Source: Duganella sp. CF402 (GTDB lineage: Bacteria; Pseudomonadota; Gammaproteobacteria; Burkholderiales; Burkholderiaceae_D). Taken from it: 64,000 nt of DNA. The translations under genes and the position numbers were made by a program. The stretch spans positions 62,001 through 126,000 of the forward strand of contig NZ_FOBG01000004.1 of assembly GCF_900109645.1 (NCBI RefSeq). Reading direction: 5' to 3'. Shown here in pieces: positions 1 to 9,400 of this stretch. Below the pieces are notes generated by a model. That model was not told the DNA's origin. It saw nothing but the letters and a program-made list of their open reading frames with translations, and did not search any database. The stretch's first letter is position 1; every line of letters starts with the position of its first letter.

Positions 1-215
1 GTGATCTGGTTGCCGTCGGCCTTGAGCCACCTGGTGCTTTGCGTGTGCAGCATGGTCAGCGGCAGCATCGGCACCGGCGTGACCGGGGTCGGCTTGATGA
101 CCTCCGCCACCGGCGGAGTGACAACCGGCGGCGGCGCGGACGCGGTGCCACCACCACCGCCGCCACAGGCAACCAATGCCAACAAGCTCAGGCTACAAAT
201 CTTGCGAAAAACCAT
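1..215 (-). CDS. Lipoprotein, probable GH5-type glycoside hydrolase (3' end beyond window)
   Basis: Only the first 71 codons are inside the window. The start at 215 follows a strong GGGAGG-type ribosome binding site. Residues 1-17 form a lipoprotein signal ending in the lipobox LVAC (Cys17), followed by a glycine run and a Pro/Val-rich linker. The last visible residues, RWLKADGNQI, resemble the stretch just before the first beta strand of GH5 cellulase-type enzymes; this family call is inferred from about ten residues. A LacI-type operator lies 18 bp upstream of the start, and the GH30 gene lies upstream in the same direction, so a role in beta-glucan breakdown is plausible. The catalytic domain itself cannot be seen. 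Confidence 0.6.
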   Translation of the reverse strand, partial: MVFRKICSLSLLALVACGGGGGGTASAPPPVVTPPVAEVIKPTPVTPVPMLPLTMLHTQSTRWLKADGNQI

Positions 216-232
216 CCTCAACCTCCCTTGTA

Positions 233-246
233 TGGAAGCGCTTCCA
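233..246. promoter_or_regulatory. LacI-family-type operator upstream of the GH5-like gene
   Basis: TGGAAGCGCTTCCA is a perfect 14-bp palindrome with the central CG typical of LacI/GalR-family operators. It lies 18 bp upstream of the lipoprotein start codon and 40 bp downstream of the GH30 stop codon. Almost the same sequence recurs upstream of GH30 at 1808-1821, which supports real operator function. Confidence 0.7.
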
Positions 247-285
247 GATCAATGCAAAGAAAAGCTGCCTGCGGCAGCACCGGGT

Positions 286-1743
286 TTATTTCCAGGTAAA
301 AGTAGCGACGCTCGCCGCCGGTAAGGTGTAATCGAAACTGCGCTGGCCGACGCGTACCGCGAAGCTGCGCGGTTCTTTGGCCGAGTTCACCACCAGCAGC
401 GCCGTCGAACCATCGTCGGCGTTGCGGAAGGCGACCGTATCCAACTGGTCGTAGCCACTGGTGGACGCGATGCGGCGCGCGCCCTGGCGCACGAAGCGGC
501 TGGCGTGGGCCAGCGCGTAGTACTCCTCGTTGCGTGTGACCTTGCCATCGCGCGAGTCGATGGTGACCACGCCGCGACAATCGTTGCAGCCGCCGAGATG
601 CGGGCCATCGTTTTCATCGAGCGCCAGGTTCCACAGCAGCACGCCCTTGGCCCAGCCGCGCGTGGTGCCGATCACCAGCACTTTGGCGAAGTGCTGCAGA
701 TTGTCCGACCACTTCGGCGCCCACTTGCCGCCCGAGCATTCGGTGAAGAAGGTTTCCTTGTCCGGCCAGCGGTCGTGCAGCGCGGCTTGCACGCGCACAT
801 CGCCGCCATAGCAGTGCCAGGCCACGCCGGCCACGTACTTGTTGGCGACCGGGTCTTTCAGCACATCGGCCGGCGAGCCGGGCTCGTCCCAGTTGTGGTC
901 CCAGTCGAGGATTTTGGTGTGTGGATGCTCTTTCGCCAGCACCGGGCCGAGATGGCCGCCGATAAAGGCGGCACGCTTGGCGGGATCGACGCGCATGCCG
1001 GGATAATCCTTGGGCTCGAAGTGAGGTTCGTTCTGCAAGGTCAGTGCATAGATCGGCACGCCTTCCTTTTCATACGCGCTGACATAGCGCGACAGGTAGT
1101 TGGCGAACGGCGCAAAGGCTTCCGGTTTCAGCGTGCCCTGGATCAGGCTGTCGGTCGACTTCATCCAGCCCGGTGCGCTCCACGGCGAGGCCATTACGCG
1201 CAGCTTGGGATTGATGGCCAGCGCGGCCTTGGTAATCGGCAGCACATCGGCGCGGTTGGCGTCGATGGAAAAATGCTTGAGCTCCGGATCGGTCTGGCCC
1301 GGCGGCATATCGTCAAAGCTGTAGTGATGGCGCGAGAAATCGGAGGCGCCGATGGTCAGGCGCGTAAAGCTGAAGCCGGCGCCGGGCGCCTTGCCGAACA
1401 GGTCGTTGAGCAGTGCGCTGCGCTGTTGCTCGTTCAGCTTGTTCTGCATCAGCCAAGCGGAAGCGTCGGTGATAGCGGCGCCAAAGCCGACCATTTCCTG
1501 AAAGCGCTGCTTCGGGTCGACCTCGATAATGGTGGCGGCTTTGGCGCCGGATTTGAAGTGGGCGTCGGGATTGCGCGCCAGCAGTTGCGACTGGTCGCCG
1601 GTGGTGATCCACGCCTGCACCGTTTGCGCCTGCGCCGTGCCGGCGAGCGTCACCATCGCGGCCGCAAGCAGTGGAAAGAGTGATTTGAAAGACGACGGGC
1701 GCAACGCTCCATCGCCCGGCAATGCAGGGCTGGCTGTCAACAT
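286..1743 (-). CDS. Glycoside hydrolase family 30 (glucosylceramidase-like beta-glycosidase)
   Basis: This is a 485-residue secreted glycosidase of clan GH-A. A long n-region and hydrophobic core end in AGTAQAQ near residue 40, consistent with a signal peptide. The family signatures are clear: FQEMVGFGAAITDASA at 81-96, the acid/base motif TLQNEP with Glu239, and the nucleophile motif FFTECSGG with Glu335. A C-terminal beta-sandwich follows, as is usual in GH30. GH30 enzymes cleave beta-glucosyl, beta-xylosyl or beta-1,6-glucan bonds, and the exact substrate cannot be read here. The start at 1743 follows a GAGGAGA ribosome binding site. A LacI-type operator at 1806-1823 and the GH5-like gene downstream suggest a shared glucan regulon. 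Confidence 0.9.
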   Translation of the reverse strand: MLTASPALPGDGALRPSSFKSLFPLLAAAMVTLAGTAQAQTVQAWITTGDQSQLLARNPDAHFKSGAKAATIIEVDPKQRFQEMVGFGAAITDASAWLMQNKLNEQQRSALLNDLFGKAPGAGFSFTRLTIGASDFSRHHYSFDDMPPGQTDPELKHFSIDANRADVLPITKAALAINPKLRVMASPWSAPGWMKSTDSLIQGTLKPEAFAPFANYLSRYVSAYEKEGVPIYALTLQNEPHFEPKDYPGMRVDPAKRAAFIGGHLGPVLAKEHPHTKILDWDHNWDEPGSPADVLKDPVANKYVAGVAWHCYGGDVRVQAALHDRWPDKETFFTECSGGKWAPKWSDNLQHFAKVLVIGTTRGWAKGVLLWNLALDENDGPHLGGCNDCRGVVTIDSRDGKVTRNEEYYALAHASRFVRQGARRIASTSGYDQLDTVAFRNADDGSTALLVVNSAKEPRSFAVRVGQRSFDYTLPAASVATFTWK

Positions 1744-1805
1744 GCTGTCTCCTCGTGCAGGCGGATCGTGGTCCGCCCGTCTGACGTTTATTCACTTCTG
1801 AATTA

Positions 1806-1823
1806 AATGGAAGCGTTTCCATT
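1806..1823. promoter_or_regulatory. LacI-family-type operator upstream of GH30
   Basis: AATGGAAGCGTTTCCATT is a near-perfect palindrome; only the base pair next to the central CG fails to match. It lies 63 bp upstream of the GH30 start codon and shares TGGAAGCG with the operator at 233-246. Confidence 0.7.
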
Positions 1824-1917
1824 CATTGAAAGAACTATAGCACCGGCAAATATTTGATGTCAACGAATGCGCTAGCGGTGTGGGTTTTTTGTCGGCAGCC
1901 ACGCCAGAAATGACAAA

Positions 1918-1933
1918 GCCGCCTTACGGCGGC
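1918..1933 (-). terminator. Hairpin, possible terminator between GH28 and GH30
   Basis: GCCGCC-TTAC-GGCGGC forms a 6-bp GC stem with a 4-base loop. On the minus strand it is followed by CTTTGTCATTTC, a weak U-rich tail. It lies downstream of the GH28 gene and upstream of the GH30 operator, as expected for a terminator separating the two transcripts. Confidence 0.45.
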
Positions 1934-2054
1934 CTGTCGCTCCAAGAGCATCGCGGCTAGACCGGACGGTCAAAGAGTGGGCTGTAAAGTCATGGTAGGA
2001 CGCGGCGACGCTTACGTCAACCGAACCTCCAATCGTGTGCACCTTACGCCGAGC

Positions 2055-2225
2055 AATTCAGGGTCAGCTCTGTCATTTGGACACGCATGACGCACCTTTG
2101 ATCATTCTCAAGACGCTCCATTTTTTATCTTCAAACGATAATTCCTACCACTCGCAACCTGGCGTAGTTTGATGTATCTCAAAAGTGCCTTCTGAGTGTC
2201 CAAATGACAGAGCTGACCCTGAATT
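2055..2225. mobile_element. MITE-like element with 30-bp perfect terminal inverted repeats
   Basis: Positions 2055-2084 and 2196-2225 are exact reverse complements over 30 bp. The inner flanks are also partly complementary (GCACCTTTGAT near 2089 against a GGCACTTTTGAG-like complement near 2190). The 111-bp interior has no credible ORF. The size and layout fit a non-autonomous miniature inverted-repeat element or a large REP-type hairpin. No target duplication is evident. The right end reaches into the stop codon of the GH28 gene (2224-2226). Confidence 0.7.
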
Positions 2226-4119
2226 ACGTCGCTGACAGTTCGAGGTTGTAGCGCTTGCCGGTGATGAGGACGTTCGTCAGCTTCAGGCCCTGGATGTTGT
2301 GGATGTACCAGGGCTGGTGGCCGTTGAACGGATCGCCGAAGTCGCTGTCGCTGATGGTGACGTTGGTGATCGGCGATATTCCTGGCTTGCCGGGGCCGTT
2401 GTAGCTACTGGCCAGCGGACCCAGCAGCACAAAGGCCTGGTAGCACGAATGCAGTGTGCTGCCCACTTGCACGTTGCCGGCGCGGATGCCGCTGATGTGC
2501 ACGTCCGACACTTGCGGCGGCCGGCCGCGCATTACGTCGTCCTGCGGCGCGTAGTCGCAATCGAAGACGATGACGGCGCCGCCACCCGATGAGGCCACGT
2601 CCGGCGCGATCTCCGCATCCGGCAGGCGCTTGCTGAACATGGGCTGCGTCTTCACGCCGTTTGGCAAATTCAAATTGCGCGCGTGGAAGTGGCGCAGGTA
2701 GCCGCCGCGATTCATATTGGTTTTCAAACGGATCGCGGTCCACAAGGGGTTGCTGGCCCAGTGAACGTTGCGGAATTCGATGTTCTGCACGTAGACGTTT
2801 TCTATCCCGGCCGCCATTTCGCTGCCCAGCGTAACGCCGCCGTGGCCGCTGTTCATCACACAGTCCTGGATCACGATGTTGCGGCTCGCGCCGAATTGGG
2901 TGTCGCGGTTTTTGCCGGACTTGATGGCAATGCAGTCGTCGCCGGTGTTGAAGGTGCAGCCTTCGATCAGCACGTGGTCGCAGCCGTCGGGATCGAAGCC
3001 GTCGCTGTTGGGGCCGAGGCTGTTCATTTGCACGTTGCGGATGTGAACGTTGCGGCAGTTGACCGGATGATGCAGCCAGAATGGCGCGCCCTGCACTTGG
3101 TAGCCTTCCAGCCGCACGTTGTTGCAGCCGATGAATTGCACCATGCACGGCCGTAGGAAATGGCCGATGCCGAACACGCGCTGCGTCACCGGCACGCCTG
3201 CTTCCGACAGCGCAGGCAGGAAGTAGTGATCCGAGCGCCAGGTATCGCGGCCGCCTTCGATTTGCCTTCGCAGTGAAGGGGACAGCGATGGCGCCAGCTT
3301 GTCCAGCGTGGCCGGATTGCGTGGATTGATCACGCCTTGGTGATCGCCGGCCGGTGCGCCTTCTGGTTTGATGCCGGTCCAGCCCCACCAGCAGTCTTTG
3401 CTGTTTTTGAACGGCACGCCGCCCATGCCGTCCAGCACGCTGCCTTCTTCGCCGGTCAGCGCGATGTTGTCCTGGCCATTGGCGTAGATCATCGGCGAGT
3501 AGTTGAGGCAGTCGTTGCTTTGCCAGCGCGAGATGACCAGCTTGCCGTTGGGGCCGCAGTCGATGTCGCCGTCGCGTGCGTAATCGAGCGGGTTGTTGTT
3601 GAAGTAGAGGTGCGCACCGGCGGAAAGATGCACGTGGACGTTGGAGCGCAGCACCATCGGGCCGCAGCACAGCCAGTTGCCTGATGGGATGACGACGCGC
3701 CCGCCGCCCGCTGCATGGCAAGCGGTGATGGCGGCCTTGATGGCTGCGTAGCAGTCAGGCGAGCCGGCCGCAGGTGCGCTGAGCTGGCCGGGCTTTTGGT
3801 AGGCGATAAAACCGTCTACCAATGTGACCTCGCATGGCTGGGCGCCGTAGACGGTGATCACGAAGTCGCGCGGCGGGAGGGCGATCGGGCGCGAGCAGCG
3901 CGCGATGATGGCGGCGGCAGCGGCCCAGGGATCGGCGCGCTCGCCGCCAGCAGACGCAGCATCCGCCCCGGCGGCCTGCGCGGCCAATGCCGCAGCGGCG
4001 TCCTGCGCCCCAGCAGCTGCCACGGTCGGCGGACCCAAGCGGGTCATGATGACCACTCCGGCGCGCAGCAGGTTGCGGCGGTGGCGGTTGGGGACTGGTT
4101 CACGCATTGGGCTCCTCAT
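2224..4119 (-). CDS. Glycoside hydrolase family 28 (polygalacturonase-type) exported protein
   Basis: This 631-residue right-handed beta-helix enzyme has the GH28 active-site set: NSDGFDP at 371-377 (Asp373), TGDDCIAIKSG at 392-402 (Asp394, Asp395), SGHGG at 424-428 (His426) and RLK at 464-466. GH28 proteins hydrolyse alpha-galacturonosyl bonds in pectin. The N-terminus RHRRNLLRAG looks like a twin-arginine export signal followed by an Ala-rich linker. Its ATG overlaps the upstream stop as ATGA (4116-4119), indicating translational coupling. An internal ATG at 4107 has a closer AGGAG site and could be the true start. At 631 residues it is longer than typical GH28 because of extra loops near 240-320. 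Its stop codon overlaps the 2055-2225 element. Confidence 0.88.
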   Translation of the reverse strand: MRSPMREPVPNRHRRNLLRAGVVIMTRLGPPTVAAAGAQDAAAALAAQAAGADAASAGGERADPWAAAAAIIARCSRPIALPPRDFVITVYGAQPCEVTLVDGFIAYQKPGQLSAPAAGSPDCYAAIKAAITACHAAGGGRVVIPSGNWLCCGPMVLRSNVHVHLSAGAHLYFNNNPLDYARDGDIDCGPNGKLVISRWQSNDCLNYSPMIYANGQDNIALTGEEGSVLDGMGGVPFKNSKDCWWGWTGIKPEGAPAGDHQGVINPRNPATLDKLAPSLSPSLRRQIEGGRDTWRSDHYFLPALSEAGVPVTQRVFGIGHFLRPCMVQFIGCNNVRLEGYQVQGAPFWLHHPVNCRNVHIRNVQMNSLGPNSDGFDPDGCDHVLIEGCTFNTGDDCIAIKSGKNRDTQFGASRNIVIQDCVMNSGHGGVTLGSEMAAGIENVYVQNIEFRNVHWASNPLWTAIRLKTNMNRGGYLRHFHARNLNLPNGVKTQPMFSKRLPDAEIAPDVASSGGGAVIVFDCDYAPQDDVMRGRPPQVSDVHISGIRAGNVQVGSTLHSCYQAFVLLGPLASSYNGPGKPGISPITNVTISDSDFGDPFNGHQPWYIHNIQGLKLTNVLITGKRYNLELSAT

Positions 4120-6218
4120 GGCAGCGGTTGGAATCCCTCGGCCCGCACGACCCAGCCGCTGTCTTGCGGGAAGCCGGGCGCTGGACGCGATGGCGCGCCG
4201 TCCCAGCCGCCCGCCATCATGGCGACCGCCGCCAGCAAGGCACTGTTGCCGGGCAGGTAGACCGGCAGGTCGGTATTCGGATTATGCCCCGCCGCCGTGT
4301 AGCCGTTGTTCGGTCCATCGGTCTTGAGCAGCACATCCACCGCCAGCTGCGGCGCATCCAGCCGCGCGGCGGTCATGGCGATCATCGGATAGTCCCAGCC
4401 CCAGATCTTGGCCTTGAAGTCCCAATCCGCCAGCACCGCATCCAGCGTGCGCCGCATCACCGCGCGGTCCACGCCCGCCCCCGGCAGCTGCCCCAGCGAC
4501 ATCAGGAACGATGGATGGTCATGCCGGCTGGCCGGGTTGTCCCACGTATCCGGCATGGATTCCAGCGCCACGTATTTGCCATCCTTCTGCGGCAAGGCCG
4601 AGATCTGCAAACGCTTCTTTTCCCAGTCCGCATCCGGCGTCAAGCCCAGCCGTGCACGCCATTGCTGCGCGATAGCCAGCCCGGTGGCCCAATAGCTCAA
4701 CTCGTAGCCGGGATTCATGCTGCCGGCCGGATCGTAGATTTCCTGCGCAATCCACAGCGGCGGCCCCAGCACATAACGCGATCCATCCCAGTGCAGCATG
4801 GAGGCCATCGCCTCCGCCGTCGCAAACACCAGCTCGCGGTAGCGCTCCAGCGTTTGCGGCGTCGGCGCGCTGCGGTACAAGATCTCAGCCAGATGGATCA
4901 CATGCGGCTGGTTCCATACGATGAGCGGATTGCCGCCGGGGCTTTCGCGTCCCTGCGGACTGGTCATCTTGGGCCAGCGCGCGCCTTGCAAGCCGCGCGA
5001 CACTGCAATCTCGCGCGCCACCGGCAACGTCTTCTGATACCAGCGCAGCGCGTTTTCCAGATACTGCGGCCGCCCCCACAGCGCGAAGTGCGCCGTGTGC
5101 CACCACAGCATTTCGGTGTGGTTCTTGCCGTACCACGTGGTGGTGGTGAGGCCGCTTTCCTGCGGCGGCATGTCGCCGCCAAACTGGATCGCGGTCAGGT
5201 ACTGCGACAGCACCACGCGCCTTTCCAGCTCGGCCGCGCGCGGATCGGTGCTGCCGCTGAAATCAATCGCCGCGCCGCTGCGCCAGAACGCCTGCCAATG
5301 CGCGGCGCTTTGCGCCAGCACCGCCGCCACATCGGCGGTCTTGCCGATGCGTCCCGGCGCGTAGCTCAAGGTGAAATCCAGGGTCGGCCCGCGCGCCGGC
5401 GCGATGTGGAAAGCGTGCGGCTCCGGCGTGGTCACCGCGATGCCGTTCGCGCTGTACAGCACGACACTGTAGCGCGCCGCATCGCGCGTGTGTTCCAGCG
5501 CCAGCGTGCGCAGGTTCTGTACCGTCACCCGCGTGGTGTGCGACGCCGGCTGGCTCCAGTCCAGCGGCGGATTGTATTTGACCGCCATGTTGTAGCCGCG
5601 CGGCAGCGCCAGCCGCACCAGCAGTTTGCCGTTCGCCAGCAGCGGTGAGCTGACGCGCACGGCCAGCGTATCCTGTCCCGGGCTGACCGCCGTCACCACG
5701 CTCACCGGCTGGCCGTCGATGGTGTAGCGGCTGGTCAGCACGCCTTTCCACATATCCAGCTGTTGATCGATGTTGCGGATGTCTTCCAGCGCCAGCGCCG
5801 AACCGTCGCCGCGCCGCAAGCCGAGCTGGCCCAGCGGCCACACGTGCGGATTGGTGCGCAGCCACTGCGCCGCCGGCGTATCCATGATGGTCGGGTAGCC
5901 CACCGTCTTGCCGTGCGCCGTGTAGTCGCGGTTGGCGTCGGCCAACTGGTAGCCGTTGGGATTCGGATCCTCATGCCACGACCAGCGCGCTTGCGTCTCC
6001 AAAGCAATGCCCTTGCTGCCGTAATGGTCAGGGAAAGTCTGCAGCCCTGTCACATCGGCGGTGAAGCAGAACTGTCCGTTGCCGACGCTGAGCGGCGCCC
6101 AGACATCCACCGCCTTCAAATGCGGATTGTGTCGCCCGACCAACGCCCGCCGGTCGATGGGGGCGGCCACGGCCATGCTGCTGGCAACCACACATACTAG
6201 CGCTATGGTGCGCTTCAT
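4116..6218 (-). CDS. Secreted six-hairpin glycosidase-like protein (GH65/PGGHG-like)
   Basis: This is a protein of about 700 residues with a signal peptide (MKRTIALVCVVASSMAVAAP). An N-terminal beta-rich region contains VGNGQFCFTADVTG. A C-terminal (alpha/alpha)6-barrel-like region contains the WYGKNHTEMLWWHTAHF motif, which resembles the catalytic barrel entry of GH65-like enzymes and their PGGHG relatives. The substrate is unknown; the coupled GH28 gene and the divergent TonB receptor suggest a pectin-derived oligosaccharide. I chose the ATG at 6218 because GGAG lies six bases upstream and the signal peptide starts there; an in-frame ATG at 6230 is the alternative. The family assignment is by resemblance only. 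Confidence 0.6.
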   Translation of the reverse strand: MKRTIALVCVVASSMAVAAPIDRRALVGRHNPHLKAVDVWAPLSVGNGQFCFTADVTGLQTFPDHYGSKGIALETQARWSWHEDPNPNGYQLADANRDYTAHGKTVGYPTIMDTPAAQWLRTNPHVWPLGQLGLRRGDGSALALEDIRNIDQQLDMWKGVLTSRYTIDGQPVSVVTAVSPGQDTLAVRVSSPLLANGKLLVRLALPRGYNMAVKYNPPLDWSQPASHTTRVTVQNLRTLALEHTRDAARYSVVLYSANGIAVTTPEPHAFHIAPARGPTLDFTLSYAPGRIGKTADVAAVLAQSAAHWQAFWRSGAAIDFSGSTDPRAAELERRVVLSQYLTAIQFGGDMPPQESGLTTTTWYGKNHTEMLWWHTAHFALWGRPQYLENALRWYQKTLPVAREIAVSRGLQGARWPKMTSPQGRESPGGNPLIVWNQPHVIHLAEILYRSAPTPQTLERYRELVFATAEAMASMLHWDGSRYVLGPPLWIAQEIYDPAGSMNPGYELSYWATGLAIAQQWRARLGLTPDADWEKKRLQISALPQKDGKYVALESMPDTWDNPASRHDHPSFLMSLGQLPGAGVDRAVMRRTLDAVLADWDFKAKIWGWDYPMIAMTAARLDAPQLAVDVLLKTDGPNNGYTAAGHNPNTDLPVYLPGNSALLAAVAMMAGGWDGAPSRPAPGFPQDSGWVVRAEGFQPLP

Positions 6219-6316
6219 CTCAGTCTCCATTTGCTCACCAATCGCATCAAACGCTCAAGGAACGGCGATCATACCCACCAAATGCAACAGTTTTTAGGGC
6301 CAAACAATCAACTTGA

Positions 6317-6337
6317 TGACTATAGCTGAATTAGTCA
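6317..6337. promoter_or_regulatory. Inverted repeat in the divergent GH/TonB receptor promoter region
   Basis: TGACTA at 6317-6322 and TAGTCA at 6332-6337 form an inverted repeat in the 216-bp region between the two divergent starts. This could be an operator controlling both arms of the pectin locus. It is not LacI-like, so a different regulator would be needed. Confidence 0.3.
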
Positions 6338-6434
6338 AATCGTTGACCGAATTCGGATTGACGCTCTCACCCCGACCTCCATACCATCGGTTCAACCGTC
6401 TGACGGTGACAAACCAAAAAGAGGAGACAACATA

Positions 6435-9400
6435 ATGAGAACGAAACAAACCGCGATAACGAACGCCGTTCTTCTGCTTGTAGCCGGCATCACCGGTGCT
6501 GCCAGCGCGCAGGAAGAAGCGGCCGCACCAGCCAAGCCGGAAGAGAACCAGGTCGTCATCACCGGCTCGCGCCTGGCCAACCGAGGCTTCCTGGCGCCGA
6601 CGCCAGTCACCGTGGTGGACGCCACCGAGTTGAAAGTGTCGGGCACGCAGAATCTGGAAAACCTGCTCAACGACACGCCGCAATTCACCGCCAACCAGCT
6701 CAACAGCCCGACCGCCAACACCGTGCAGGCCGGCCAGCCATCCGGCACCTCGACCCTGAACCTGCGCAACCTTGGCCCGACGCGCAACCTGGTGCTGGTC
6801 AACGGCCGCCGCTACGCCATCACCGGCCCGGACTTCACCACCGACATCAACACCATCCCGACCGCGCTGGTGAAGCGGATTGAAACCGTGACCGGCGGCT
6901 CGTCCGCCGTGTACGGTTCGGACGCCATCTCCGGCGTGGTCAACTTCATCCTGCGCGACAATTTTGAAGGCGCGGAAATCAATGTGCAGGGCAACTGGGA
7001 CCAGCCGACCCGCACGCCAACCAAGAGCATCGACCTGACCGTCGGCGGCAACTTCGATAACAAGAAGGGCAACGCCGTGCTGTCGGTCAACTTCCAGGAC
7101 CGCCAGGGCATGACGCGCGGCGATCTGGGCGGCTACGCCACGCCGTCGCTGGGCGATGGCTGCGTGACTTCCGCCTCGTGGTCGGCCACCCGTCCCGGCA
7201 CGCCGCTGAGCGTGCCTTCCGGCCAGACCTGCCTGTCGGCCGGCGGCCGTCCGGGGCTGGTGTACAGCGGATCGTCCACCGTGCCGACCGGCCGCATCGG
7301 CAACCTGCCGCTGTACGGCTCGTCCGGCTCCAACGCCGCGCTGGATGCGGCAATGGCCGCCGCCGGCCTGCAAGGCATGAGCACGCTGGGTGCGGTGTTC
7401 GATTCGACCGGCAAGGTGGTTCGCCCTTACACCACGGCCGACGCCTACGACCTCGGCCCGCTGTCCTACGTGGTCACGCCGCAGAAGCGCTGGGTGGCGA
7501 ATGCCTTCGCCCACTACAATTTCAACGAGTACGCCACCGGCTACACCGAGATCCACTTCAGCAACAACACCGCCAACGTGCAGATCGCGCCGGCCGGTGC
7601 GGGCGCCAACTTCCTGGTCAACACCAACAATCCATACCTGAGCCCGCAGATGCAGGAAGTGCTGCGCCAGTTGGACCTGAAGGAATCCGGCACCACCCGC
7701 GTGACCAACGGTTCACAGACCCTGACCACCACGCCGGGCGACGGCCTGGCCGTGCTCAACCTGAACCGCCGCCTGACCGATATCGGCACCCGCTTCGCCG
7801 CCACCGACCACTCGACCTTCCGCATCGCGCTGGGCCTGAAGGGTAAGCTGAACGACGTGTCGGAGCACTACCTTACCGACCTCAAGTACGACATGTACTA
7901 CACCAACAGCCGCACCACGGAATCGCAATTCCAGAGCGGCTCGATTTCGCTGAGCCGCTACCAGAACGCCATCCTGGCGCAGGGCGGCGCGGCGCCGGTG
8001 CTGAATCCGTTCGGCCAGAACATCACGCCGGCGGCGGCCAGCGCGGTGTCGATTGCGTCCAACTCGGCCATCACGGCCGAACAGCAAGGCCTGGCGGCCA
8101 ACCTGACCGGCAAGCTGCTGGAACTGCCGGCCGGCCCGGTCGACTTCTCCGCTGGCGCCGAGCACCGCCATGCGTACAGCCGCTATTCGCCGGATGCATA
8201 CTTGTCCTCGGGCGACGTGTCGGGCTGGAATGCGGCGCGCGCCACGCAGGGTGAATCGACTGTGAAAGAGGTGTTCGGCGAAGCGCGCGTGCCGCTGCTG
8301 TCGGACAAGCCGTTCGCCAAGAACCTGAGCCTGAGCGGCGCCTTCCGCCGTTCCGCCTACGACATCGAATCGGTCGGCACCGTATGGACCAACTCGGTCG
8401 GCACCGAGTGGACGCCTGTCGATAGCCTGACCTTCCGCGCGCAGAAACAAAAATCGATCCGCGCACCGAACGTGGGCGAACTGTTCGGCGGCCAGGGCAC
8501 CAATGGCCCGACCGCGACCGACCCATGCTCGAGCCGCCAACCGGCCGCGCAGCAGACTGCCGCCGTCAAGGCGCTGTGCGTGGCGACCGGCGTGCCGGCC
8601 AACCTGGTGTTCGATCCATCGGTGCAGCCGACCAACTTCCTGACGCAAATCGTCGGCGGCAATCCGAACCTGAAGGCCGAGACCTCGCACACCACCACCT
8701 TCGGCGCGGTGTTTGCACCGAAGATGGTGCCGGGCCTGCAAATGAGCGTGGACTACTACAAGATCACGCTGGACGATGCGATTTCGACGCTGGGCGGTGG
8801 CGGCATCCAGTCGGTGCTGAACCTGTGCTACAACACCATCCAGAACGCCAACAGCGTGTACTGCAAGGCCATCAACCGCGATCCAGTCACCGGCCAGATC
8901 GCCGCGCCGACCTATGTGATGACCACGGCGGCCAATATCGGTGGCATCAAGACCGAGGGCTATGACCTGGCCGGCCACTACGGCTTCCGCAGCAGCTGGG
9001 GCCTGATGGGCGCCGATACGCGCTGGAATATCGACACCAACTGGACTTATGTAAAGGAGCTGACTTTCACGCCGATCCAGGATCTGCCAAGCATCACCAA
9101 CCAGTGCGTGGGCAGCTTCGGCCAGACTTGCGGCCAGCCGGTGCCGAAGTGGAAAGGCACGGCGCGCCTGACCATGAATACGGGCAAGCTGATGCTGTCG
9201 GCACGGGCGCGCTACATCGGCCCAGTGACGGTGGATACCTATGTGCTGCCGTCCACCTCGGGCGGTTCGGCGCCAGCGCTGGATTCGCTGACCAATCCGA
9301 AGATCAAGGGCTACACCTACCTCGATCTGACGGCCGGTTACGACTTCACCAAGTCGGTCAGCCTGACGGCGGGCATCCGCAACGTGCTGGACAAGGATCC

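Noticed and set aside
505..1683. 392-codon plus-strand ORF opposite GH30
   Set aside because: It is antisense to a gene with intact catalytic motifs, has no recognisable domain and its composition is that of a shadow frame in GC-rich DNA.
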